Shown here: one piece after another, positions 1 through 5,106 of the stretch
Layout: the number at the start of each line of letters is the position of its first letter
Position numbering within the stretch: position 1 is the first letter of the stretch
Source: UBA12478 sp964513275
GTDB lineage: Bacteria; Patescibacteriota; Patescibacteriia; UBA9934; GWF2-40-263
NCBI GenBank assembly: GCA_964513275.1
Contig: CAZELN010000040.1
Coordinates: forward strand, 1 to 5,106
Direction of reading: 5' to 3'
DNA length: 5,106 nucleotides
The notes under the pieces: generated by a model
Told to the model about the DNA's origin: nothing
Database searches by the model: none
Seen by the model: only the letters and a program-made list of their open reading frames with translations
Translations under genes and position numbers: made by a program

Positions 1-1
1 T

Positions 2-433
2 CAGCTTATTCAAGACCTTGGTCGGGAACCGCTTGCGGAAGAAATTGCCGCCGAGATGGGACAACCAATCGAGAAGGTGCGTCACATCCGCAAAATCTCG
101 CAGGACACAGTCTCGCTTGAAACGAGTGTGGGAGATGATGATGAAGATTCCAAACTTGAAGATTTTCTTGAGGACGTGAAGACGATTTCACCGGACCGCA
201 CAGCCGCACGGGAGCTCCTCAAAGATTACGTCAATCAATCGATGATGGAGTTAACGCCGCGCGAGCAAAAAATTCTTGAGATGCGATTTGGACTCACAGA
301 CGGTGTGAGTCATACGTTGGAAGAAGTGGGACGCGAGTTCGACGTCACCCGCGAGCGTATCCGCCAGATCGAAGCCAAGGCGCTTGAAAAGATCCAGGCG
401 AATCCGTTAATTGAGAAACTTCGTGACTACTAA
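2..433 (+). CDS. rpoD: Primary RNA polymerase sigma-70 factor, C-terminal part (5'-truncated)
   Basis: This is the C-terminal 143 residues of a housekeeping sigma factor, which directs core RNA polymerase to -35/-10 promoters. The frame is open from base 2, so the gene begins outside the window; the ATG at 56 is an internal methionine. Visible in order: the end of region 3 with a helix-turn-helix segment (about residues 8-32, REPLAEEIAAEM), the acidic region 3.2 loop (about 38-58, SLETSVGDDDEDSKLEDFLED split as SLETS then GDDDEDS and LEDFLED), and region 4 (about 84-131) with LTPREQKILEMRFGL, HTLEEVG and the recognition helix VTRERIRQIEAKAL. These match group 1 sigma factors (E. coli RpoD, B. 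subtilis SigA) closely; the ending LRDY is typical. The N-terminal regions 1-2 are not in view. The TAA stop lies 3 nt before the adaptor gene and in the same frame. Confidence 0.95.
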   Translation, partial: QLIQDLGREPLAEEIAAEMGQPIEKVRHIRKISQDTVSLETSVGDDDEDSKLEDFLEDVKTISPDRTAARELLKDYVNQSMMELTPREQKILEMRFGLTDGVSHTLEEVGREFDVTRERIRQIEAKALEKIQANPLIEKLRDY

Positions 434-436
434 CAT

Positions 437-2263
437 ATGGGATCACTCCGTCGATGGTGGTTTTGGGTTGGAGCCGTAGTCGTCCTTGGTGTTGTTGGGT
501 TTTTTGCATTCAGACCTGAGCAACCGGTTGAATATGTCACCGAGGTTGTTGGACGCGAGAATTTGGTCCAGACCGTTGATGCGAATGGGGAAGTGGTCTC
601 ACTTGATGAAGTCGAGCTTTCGTTTGATTTGTCCGGGACCGTGGAATCGATTCTTGTGAGCGTGGGTGATGCGGTCGTTGTCGGTGACCTTTTAGCGGTT
701 CTTGAAACGAATGAACTGATAGCGGATGTGCAGAGCGCCTATCAAGCCGTGCACGTGGCGCAAGGGAATCTTGATGCACAAAAAGCAGGCGCGAGTGAAG
801 AATCGATTGCGGTCTCTGCGGCGTCGCTTGCTTCCGCCCAAACGGACTACGCAAATAAAGTTACGTTGAGTCCATTCGTTGAATCTCTCTATCTCGCTGA
901 GGAGAACGTCCAAGCCTCCGCGCTTGAAACAGCCTCCGATAATCTCTTTCAGACGATTGACGAGAACGGGATCCTTATTGCCGACGCGTACGACGATCTC
1001 CTTGGCTCTGCGTGGGCAGGTGTCATCGAGGCGAGAAGTGCGTACGCAAAAGGGGACGAGGTTCTAGGCATCAACAACACAACGCTTAATGATGACTACC
1101 AGAATGTGCTTTCATCGGGAAATGCTTCGGCTGTGGAATCCGCGAAGACCGCGCTGACCGCCTTGAAGTCGAGTTTGTCTTCCGCAGAAAGTGCGATCAT
1201 CTCGGCTCATTATGGTTCCTCTGGGACGATCGTCACGTCTGCAGAATACGTTGAGGAGGCACTCGATCATGCTGCTGCATTGTTGCTTTACATCCGAGCA
1301 GCGGTTTCTGCCATGCCAGCCACCGGTGAATTGAGTGTCAGTGAGGCCACGACTCTTGCCTCGTCCATCGATACGGCTCGTGCGGCGTTACAAGTCGACC
1401 AAGCCGCGCTCCAAAACGCTTTCCAAACAGTGCAAGATGCCCTGAACACGGCCAGTGTGAATTTAGAGGATGCCAACAATGCGCTTGCTCAAGCCCAAGC
1501 TTCGTATGATGCGGCGGTCGCCTCGCGCGAGTATCAAGTTACCGTGGCCGACCAAGCGATTTCTTCCGCGCAAGCCGTGGCGGGTTTGCGTGAAGCAGAA
1601 CTTAAACATGCCCAAGCTGCGCCGCGAGTCGTGGATCTTGCTTCGTATGAGTCCGAGGTGGCTCGCGCACAAGCTACCTATGCTTCCGCCCAGGCTCGGC
1701 TCGCAAGGGCCCAGATGCGTTCTCCTATTGTTGGTGATGTGACGGAAGTATCTATTGAGGTTGGTGAGCAAGTGACGGCAACAGGCGCGGTCATCACCGT
1801 ACAAACGACGCAAGAGCAGTTTGAAATCGTCGCGGACGTGAGTGAGTCAGATATCGCCAAGCTCGCCATTGGCCAGCAAGCAGAAATCACGTTTGATGCG
1901 TTTGGTTCCTCGCAAAAACTTATAGGCGAAGTCCGTAAGATTGATCCGGCGGAGAAACTCATCGAGAGCGTGGTGTACTACGAGGTGACGGTTGCCCTTA
2001 CGCAAGGAGATCAGATTCTTGCGCTGCGACCAGGGCTTTCCGCAGACCTCATGTTCACAACTGACGAAAAAGACGACGTCCTCACCATTTCCCAACGTGC
2101 TTTGCAATCTCGCGATGGTAGCACGTATGTCCGAGTACGGAAGAACGGCCAGACCCAAGAGCGAGATGTGGTGGTTGGACTACGTGGGGATCTTGGGCGC
2201 GTCGAGGTTGTTTCCGGACTTGAAGAAGGAGAGGAGGTGGTGATTCGCGAAGTAACCCCATAG
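437..2263 (+). CDS. Membrane fusion/adaptor protein of ABC exporter (HlyD/MacA-like), enlarged helical domain
   Basis: This is the periplasmic or extracytoplasmic adaptor of a MacAB-type exporter, anchored in the membrane next to the permease encoded downstream. Seen: a short basic N-terminus (RR), one membrane anchor (about residues 7-25) with no lipobox cysteine, and a first lipoyl half-motif (about 55-92, SGTVESILVSVGDAV). A long Ala/Gln/Ser-rich helical region follows (about 95-425), then the second lipoyl half (about 427-457, RSPIVGDVTEVSIEVGEQV), a beta-barrel (about 460-545) and a membrane-proximal domain (about 546-608). At 608 residues it is much longer than MacA (about 370); the excess lies between the two arms of the hairpin (about 142-315). 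No cysteine occurs. The start is the first ATG after an in-frame TAA at 431-433. No Shine-Dalgarno lies at normal spacing, so coupling to the sigma gene is likely. Adaptor role is confident; substrate is unknown. Confidence 0.9.
   Translation: MGSLRRWWFWVGAVVVLGVVGFFAFRPEQPVEYVTEVVGRENLVQTVDANGEVVSLDEVELSFDLSGTVESILVSVGDAVVVGDLLAVLETNELIADVQSAYQAVHVAQGNLDAQKAGASEESIAVSAASLASAQTDYANKVTLSPFVESLYLAEENVQASALETASDNLFQTIDENGILIADAYDDLLGSAWAGVIEARSAYAKGDEVLGINNTTLNDDYQNVLSSGNASAVESAKTALTALKSSLSSAESAIISAHYGSSGTIVTSAEYVEEALDHAAALLLYIRAAVSAMPATGELSVSEATTLASSIDTARAALQVDQAALQNAFQTVQDALNTASVNLEDANNALAQAQASYDAAVASREYQVTVADQAISSAQAVAGLREAELKHAQAAPRVVDLASYESEVARAQATYASAQARLARAQMRSPIVGDVTEVSIEVGEQVTATGAVITVQTTQEQFEIVADVSESDIAKLAIGQQAEITFDAFGSSQKLIGEVRKIDPAEKLIESVVYYEVTVALTQGDQILALRPGLSADLMFTTDEKDDVLTISQRALQSRDGSTYVRVRKNGQTQERDVVVGLRGDLGRVEVVSGLEEGEEVVIREVTP
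2231..2240 (+). promoter_or_regulatory. Shine-Dalgarno-like purine tract, distant from ATPase start
   Basis: GAGGAGGTGG near the adaptor's 3' end is a strong match to the anti-Shine-Dalgarno complement, but its core ends about 27 nt before the ATPase ATG at 2266, well outside the usual 5-10 nt. It encodes Glu-Glu-Val in the adaptor, so the match may be coincidental. It could retain or pause ribosomes before re-initiation at the downstream start. No better-placed site exists for this gene. Confidence 0.25.
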
Positions 2264-2265
2264 CC

Positions 2266-2982
2266 ATGTCAGACGTCCTTATCAGATGTGAGAATCTCAC
2301 ACGCGACTACGTCCATGGCGAGGTCGTGACTCAGGCGCTGCGCGGCGTCACACTTGAGATCGGCTCAGGAGAATTTGTTGCGATCATGGGACCATCCGGA
2401 TCAGGCAAATCGACGCTCATGCATATTTTGGGATTCCTGGATTCATGTACGGATGGGACGTACCTGTTTGAGGGAAAAGAGGTACGAGAATTTTCTGGTG
2501 ACGCGCTCGCCAAATTCCGACAAGAGAAAGTCGGTTTTATTTTTCAAGCGTTCAATTTATTAAGCAAGTCCACCGTGTATCAGAATATTCTGCTTCCGCT
2601 CGTGTACGGATCTTTATCTCCACGCCAACGCATGCGTCGAACGAATGAGGCCATCATGGCTGTCTCAATGGAACATCGACGAGATCATTTTTCTAGTCAA
2701 CTTTCTGGTGGCGAGAAACAACGCGTGGCAATCGCCCGTGCGCTTGTCAACGAGCCGTCCGTTATTTTTGCCGATGAACCCACAGGCAACCTCGACACAA
2801 AAACTGGCGCACAGATTCTTGATCTTTTAGGCGCGTTGCATGATAAGGCGCATACGATCGTCATGGTAACGCATGAGGCCGAGGCGGCACAGTACGCCTC
2901 TCGTATTATCAGAATGCGGGACGGGGTCATTGAATCAGATTCGACAAACGGAGATCACCGTCGTGGTGGCTATAACAAGTAG
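2266..2982 (+). CDS. ABC transporter ATP-binding protein, MacB/LolD class
   Basis: This 238-residue cytoplasmic ATPase hydrolyses ATP to drive the permease encoded immediately downstream. All motifs are intact: aromatic A-loop Y15, Walker A GPSGSGKST (42-50), Q-loop Q94 in FIFQAFNLL, signature LSGGE (146-150) followed by KQRVAIARAL, Walker B VIFADEP (166-172) with catalytic E171, D-loop NLD (175-177) and switch H203 in VTHE. The segment MGPSGSGKSTLMHILGFLD is characteristic of the LolD/MacB/FtsE group rather than of importers. Length is normal for a stand-alone subunit; in proteobacterial MacB this domain is fused to the permease, whereas here it is separate. The gene begins 2 nt after the adaptor stop. 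A purine-rich Shine-Dalgarno-like tract lies too far upstream (about 27 nt) for standard initiation, and no earlier in-frame start is nearby. The C-terminal tail after about residue 222 is short, polar and probably unstructured. Confidence 0.95.
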   Translation: MSDVLIRCENLTRDYVHGEVVTQALRGVTLEIGSGEFVAIMGPSGSGKSTLMHILGFLDSCTDGTYLFEGKEVREFSGDALAKFRQEKVGFIFQAFNLLSKSTVYQNILLPLVYGSLSPRQRMRRTNEAIMAVSMEHRRDHFSSQLSGGEKQRVAIARALVNEPSVIFADEPTGNLDTKTGAQILDLLGALHDKAHTIVMVTHEAEAAQYASRIIRMRDGVIESDSTNGDHRRGGYNK

Positions 2983-2983
2983 T

Positions 2984-4222
2984 ATGCGGTACCAAGATCT
3001 TTTTACCACGGCCACGGAATCCCTTCTGCGCACCAAGTCACGCTCGCTGTTGACGATCCTCGGGATTGTGATTGGCATCGCGGCGGTGATCCTCATGCTG
3101 TCAATCGGTCAAGGGGCGGAGCGGTACATTCTGTCGGAAGTCGCAGATCTTGGCAGTAACCTTGTGTTCGTAGAGCCGGCAAGTTCGGGTGAACATTCAG
3201 GGCCTCCCACTCCCTTTATTGAACAGACCGTCAACCTCGATGACCTGGAAGCCATGCGTCATTCGGGATTTTTCACCGCTGTTTCTTCTACACTGTACAC
3301 GACACTTCCTGTGACGTTTGAAGAGTCAAACGAGTTTCTCCAAGTCATGGGAACAGACGAGCTCTATCTCAACCTGTTTCCGGCGAGTCTTCGTTACGGA
3401 TCATTTCTTGATGCGTCAGACGTCGAGTCCTACGCGAACGTCGTTGTGCTTGGCAGAGAAGTGGCAGAGAATTTTTTTGGGGACCGTGACCCAGTAGGGG
3501 AAAGAATCAAGATTAAGACCCAAACGTTCCGTGTGGTGGGTGTGTTTGAAGAACAAGGTTCTCGTTTTTTTCAAAACCTCGATAAGCAGGTGACGATTCC
3601 GGTGACGACGATGCAGCGAGACATCTTGGGTGTTGATTATGTGCACTACATTTCCGCGGAAATCGCGGGTGACGACATTGAACATACGAAAGAGGAACTC
3701 CGTTTTCTCATGCGCGATACTCATGACATCGACAACCCTGATGGAGATCCGGCTCTTGATGATTTTTTTGTAAGCTCCCAAACGGATGCAACCGAGACAA
3801 TCGGCGTGATTGGGAGTGTGTTGACGATTCTTCTTTCCTCCATCGCGGCCATCTCGCTCTTGGTCGGCGGAATCGGAATTATGAATATCATGCTCGTCTC
3901 GGTGACGGAACGTACGCGCGAGATCGGATTACGCAAAGCGGTTGGTGCAACGTACAAAGAAATATTGCAGCAGTTTTTGGTTGAGTCTGTGTTGTTGACG
4001 ATGTTTGGAGGACTCATCGGGGTGTTGATTGGCTCTGGAGTTTCTTGGGCGGCCGAATGGATTATTTCGACTTTTTTTCTCTCAACCTGGAGCATGCCCA
4101 TTCCACTCAATGCTATCGTCTTAGCCGTCGCTGTATCCACGGCGGTTGGTCTATTGTTTGGCATCTATCCCGCTCGTTCAGCTGCACGATTAAATCCGAT
4201 TGAGGCACTAAGATACGAATGA
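2984..4222 (+). CDS. ABC transporter permease, MacB/FtsX family
   Basis: This is the membrane subunit of the exporter, 412 residues, the usual size for a stand-alone MacB-type permease. Seen: an amphipathic N-terminal stretch with RTKSRSLLTILGIVIG, TM1 (about 20-40), a large extracytoplasmic MacB-PCD-like domain (about 41-270), then TM2 (about 272-299), TM3 (about 327-352) and TM4 (about 374-394). Family hallmarks are GGIGIMNIMLVSVTERTREI (295-314) leading into GLRKAVGA, and the C-terminal GIYPARSAARLNPIEALRYE (393-412). MacB-type permeases transmit ATP-driven motion across the membrane to the periplasmic domain instead of moving substrate through a central pore (family knowledge). The start chosen is ATG 2984, one base after the ATPase stop. 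A longer frame from 2873 would add 37 residues that overlap the ATPase gene and look unlike the family. The protein has no cysteine. TGA as a true stop supports the standard code. Confidence 0.93.
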   Translation: MRYQDLFTTATESLLRTKSRSLLTILGIVIGIAAVILMLSIGQGAERYILSEVADLGSNLVFVEPASSGEHSGPPTPFIEQTVNLDDLEAMRHSGFFTAVSSTLYTTLPVTFEESNEFLQVMGTDELYLNLFPASLRYGSFLDASDVESYANVVVLGREVAENFFGDRDPVGERIKIKTQTFRVVGVFEEQGSRFFQNLDKQVTIPVTTMQRDILGVDYVHYISAEIAGDDIEHTKEELRFLMRDTHDIDNPDGDPALDDFFVSSQTDATETIGVIGSVLTILLSSIAAISLLVGGIGIMNIMLVSVTERTREIGLRKAVGATYKEILQQFLVESVLLTMFGGLIGVLIGSGVSWAAEWIISTFFLSTWSMPIPLNAIVLAVAVSTAVGLLFGIYPARSAARLNPIEALRYE

Positions 4223-4236
4223 TCAAAAAATTAATA

Positions 4237-4260
4237 GCCTACCCGTGTTTCAGAGTAGGC
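4237..4260 (-). terminator. Intrinsic terminator hairpin of the minus-strand gene
   Basis: The inverted repeat GCCTAC (4237-4242) and GTAGGC (4255-4260) forms a perfect 6-bp stem with a 12-nt loop. Read on the minus strand it starts 8 nt after the stop codon of the GC-rich gene and is followed by TATTAATTTTTTG, a U-rich tract in RNA, as expected for Rho-independent termination. Read on the plus strand the stem has the A-rich tract before it and no T-tract after it, so it should act poorly for the exporter operon. The long loop and short stem make it a modest terminator. Confidence 0.6.
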
Positions 4261-4263
4261 CGT

Positions 4264-4277
4264 GAGCGCTAGCGCTC
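4264..4277. repeat. Perfect 14-bp palindrome spanning a stop codon
   Basis: GAGCGCTAGCGCTC is self-complementary over its full length and contains the TAG stop codon (4269-4271) of the minus-strand gene at its centre. It could form a small cruciform or act as a dimeric protein-binding site, but a 7+7 palindrome without loop folds poorly as RNA. It may simply reflect the last codons (Glu-Arg-stop) of the GC-rich gene followed by chance symmetry. Confidence 0.5.
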
Positions 4278-5106
4278 GATCGCGTCGGCGATGCGGTTGG
4301 CGAACCAGAACACGTTCTCGTCTTGGATGTCGCTGATGAGCTCGCGGAAGGGACGTCTCTCCTCGTACGCCTTGAGCGCTCGTGTGGCGATGTCGATCAC
4401 GCCCTGGTCGTAGCTGATCCGGATCGGACCCTCGTCGGCCGTGATGTTGATCGGCCCTCGCAGCTTGCTGTTCCAGGCCGAGAGCACGTCGCTCGTGGTG
4501 GCCTGACCCAGCAGCCGGTGGTCGCCGTCCGTGCGCGGGGCGCGCGCGGCCATCGTTCGGTCCGTGTGGTCGAGCTGCGGCTGCAGGCCCGTCCATTTGA
4601 GCCCGAGGTTGCTGGCGAAGAGCGTCCAGGTCGGACCCTCGGGCCTCACGGCCTGGTGCTTCCAGACCTCCGCTGCTTCCTTGAAGCCGATGAAGTGCTC
4701 CGCGAGCCCGCTCGCGCAGATCGCCGCAAAGAGACTTCCCCAGATGTCCAGACCGTTGTGCGAGCCGACGATCGGAGCCTCCAGGTCCAGGAAGAACACG
4801 ACGACGTCGTCACGCCCGTCCTCCACAACCTTGCGGATCTCGGCGAGGAGCTTGTCGAGGTTCTCCTGCGTCCAGAACCGCTGCCAGAAGAAGAAGGCGT
4901 CCTGCATGGGCTTCACGCCCAGCATTGGCACCACGAGCTTGTCGTGGAACCAGATCGCCTTGTACTCCGACAGCGGTGTGGCGCGCTCCACGTCGCCGAT
5001 GCCGACCTCCGAGTAGGAGATCGTGTCCGACGGGACGGCGAACAGGACCTGGAAGCTGTGAATTACGAAACTCAAAATTTTGTCATTGTATCGACAAACC
5101 AAAACC
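4269..5106 (-). CDS. GC-rich gene of uncertain function, possibly GH57-like (5' end unresolved)
   Basis: The minus strand has an open frame from the right edge to TAG at 4269-4271. The first possible start inside the window is TTG at 5100-5102 (277 residues), but the frame is still open upstream, so the gene is probably partial. Coding is supported by strong G/C bias at third positions and a plausible soluble protein: no signal peptide or clear membrane segment, with mixed alpha/beta pattern. Residue numbers count from that TTG. A beta-strand-like run VVVFFLDLEAP (100-110) is followed by GSHNGLDIW (113-121) and a helix. This, with AIWFHDKLVVPMLG before it and LLGQATTSD (197-205) after it, recalls the acid/base region and C-terminal part of GH57 glycoside hydrolases. 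That resemblance is from memory of the family pattern and is weak; the HxHQP-type N-terminal motif is not in view. It could equally be an unrelated hypothetical protein. Composition differs strongly from the neighbouring operon. It converges on the exporter genes. Confidence 0.75.
   Translation of the reverse strand, partial: VLVCRYNDKILSFVIHSFQVLFAVPSDTISYSEVGIGDVERATPLSEYKAIWFHDKLVVPMLGVKPMQDAFFFWQRFWTQENLDKLLAEIRKVVEDGRDDVVVFFLDLEAPIVGSHNGLDIWGSLFAAICASGLAEHFIGFKEAAEVWKHQAVRPEGPTWTLFASNLGLKWTGLQPQLDHTDRTMAARAPRTDGDHRLLGQATTSDVLSAWNSKLRGPINITADEGPIRISYDQGVIDIATRALKAYEERRPFRELISDIQDENVFWFANRIADAIER
5073..5098. repeat. AT-rich palindrome and inverted repeat near the right edge
   Basis: Two nested symmetrical elements lie here. 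CAAAATTTTG (5073-5082) is a perfect 10-bp palindrome, and TTTGTC (5079-5084) with GACAAA (5093-5098) is a 6-bp inverted repeat with an 8-nt loop. On the minus strand the sequence TACAAT (5090-5085) resembles a -10 box, but the matching -35 would fall outside the window. The DNA is AT-rich next to a GC-rich coding block. It may be a promoter/operator region, if the adjacent gene starts further downstream than assumed, or plain AT-rich sequence. Confidence 0.35.

Noticed and set aside
56..433. Sigma-factor start at ATG 56
   Set aside because: Conserved region 3 residues continue upstream in frame to base 2, so this methionine is internal.
431..436. TAACAT as a -10 box for the adaptor gene
   Set aside because: Only 4 of 6 matches, no -35 at proper spacing, and transcription would start downstream of the ATG.
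1463..1962. Minus-strand open frames inside the adaptor gene (and similar ones at 537-913, 1847-2300 and 3416-4164)
   Set aside because: They lie antisense to clearly real genes, show no recognisable domain and have no promoter or ribosome site.
437..2263. Self-contained macrolide exporter assignment (macA/macB gene names)
   Set aside because: The fold family fits, but substrate and orthology cannot be shown, the ATPase and permease are split, and no TolC-like channel is present, so gene symbols were withheld.
2873..2983. Longer permease start at ATG 2873, overlapping the ATPase by 110 bases
   Set aside because: The extra 37 residues are polar and unlike MacB-type N-termini. ATG 2984 gives a standard MRYQDLF start, the usual family length and tight spacing to the ATPase stop.
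4220..4234. TGA read as glycine (code 25, as in Gracilibacteria and SR1)
   Set aside because: The permease ends at this TGA exactly after the family's LRYE terminus. Read-through would add just a few residues before TAA, and no in-frame TGA occurs inside conserved parts.
4531..5016. 161-residue plus-strand frame opposite the GC-rich gene, and a 121-residue frame at 4231-4596 on the minus strand
   Set aside because: They are Arg/Ser/Ala-rich shadow frames typical of GC-rich coding DNA; third-position bias and protein-like pattern support only the main minus frame.
1..5106. tRNA, rRNA, CRISPR array, insertion sequence or riboswitch
   Set aside because: No cloverleaf, regular spaced direct repeats, transposase or terminal repeats, or known leader pattern were seen. 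Coding genes fill nearly the whole window, and the only gap is 46 bases.

Overview
The window looks like a fragment of a bacterial chromosome, probably from an uncultivated lineage. Its gene style resembles Candidate Phyla Radiation (Patescibacteria) genomes: a split MacAB-type exporter with an unusually long adaptor, very tight gene packing and no good Shine-Dalgarno sites. That placement is inference; no marker here fixes the phylum. The standard bacterial code (table 11) fits, because TGA ends the permease exactly where the family normally ends.

Layout: (1) 2-433 (+), the C-terminal 143 residues of a primary sigma-70 factor (RpoD/SigA), cut by the window's left edge. (2) 437-2263 (+), a 608-residue membrane-anchored adaptor (HlyD/MacA-like membrane fusion protein) with a greatly enlarged helical region. 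(3) 2266-2982 (+), a MacB/LolD-class ABC ATPase with every catalytic motif intact. (4) 2984-4222 (+), a 412-residue MacB/FtsX-type permease. (5) 4223-4268, a short convergent intergenic stretch with a hairpin that works as an intrinsic terminator on the minus strand. (6) 4269 to the right edge (-), a GC-rich gene of uncertain function, possibly a fragment of a GH57-like carbohydrate-active protein, open to the window's right end.

The four plus-strand genes are separated by only 3, 2 and 1 nt, so they are probably co-transcribed and translationally coupled. Adaptor, ATPase and permease form a complete tripartite-style exporter without an outer-membrane channel gene. The ATPase powers the permease through mechanotransmission, and the adaptor extends outward from the membrane. 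The substrate cannot be read from sequence; macrolides, peptides, lipids or lipoproteins are all possible for this family. The odd feature of the arrangement is that the exporter directly follows the housekeeping sigma gene.

The minus-strand gene differs sharply in composition (GC-rich, strong GC3 bias) from the exporter operon. This GC-rich block starts right at the terminator hairpin and stops abruptly about 45-50 bases before the right edge, where the DNA turns AT-rich while the reading frame stays open. That may mark horizontal acquisition, a recombination junction or an assembly artefact. I found no RNA genes, CRISPR arrays, insertion sequences or att sites. No clearly new biological system can be demonstrated. 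The most unusual items are the adaptor architecture, the sigma-exporter linkage and the composition island.
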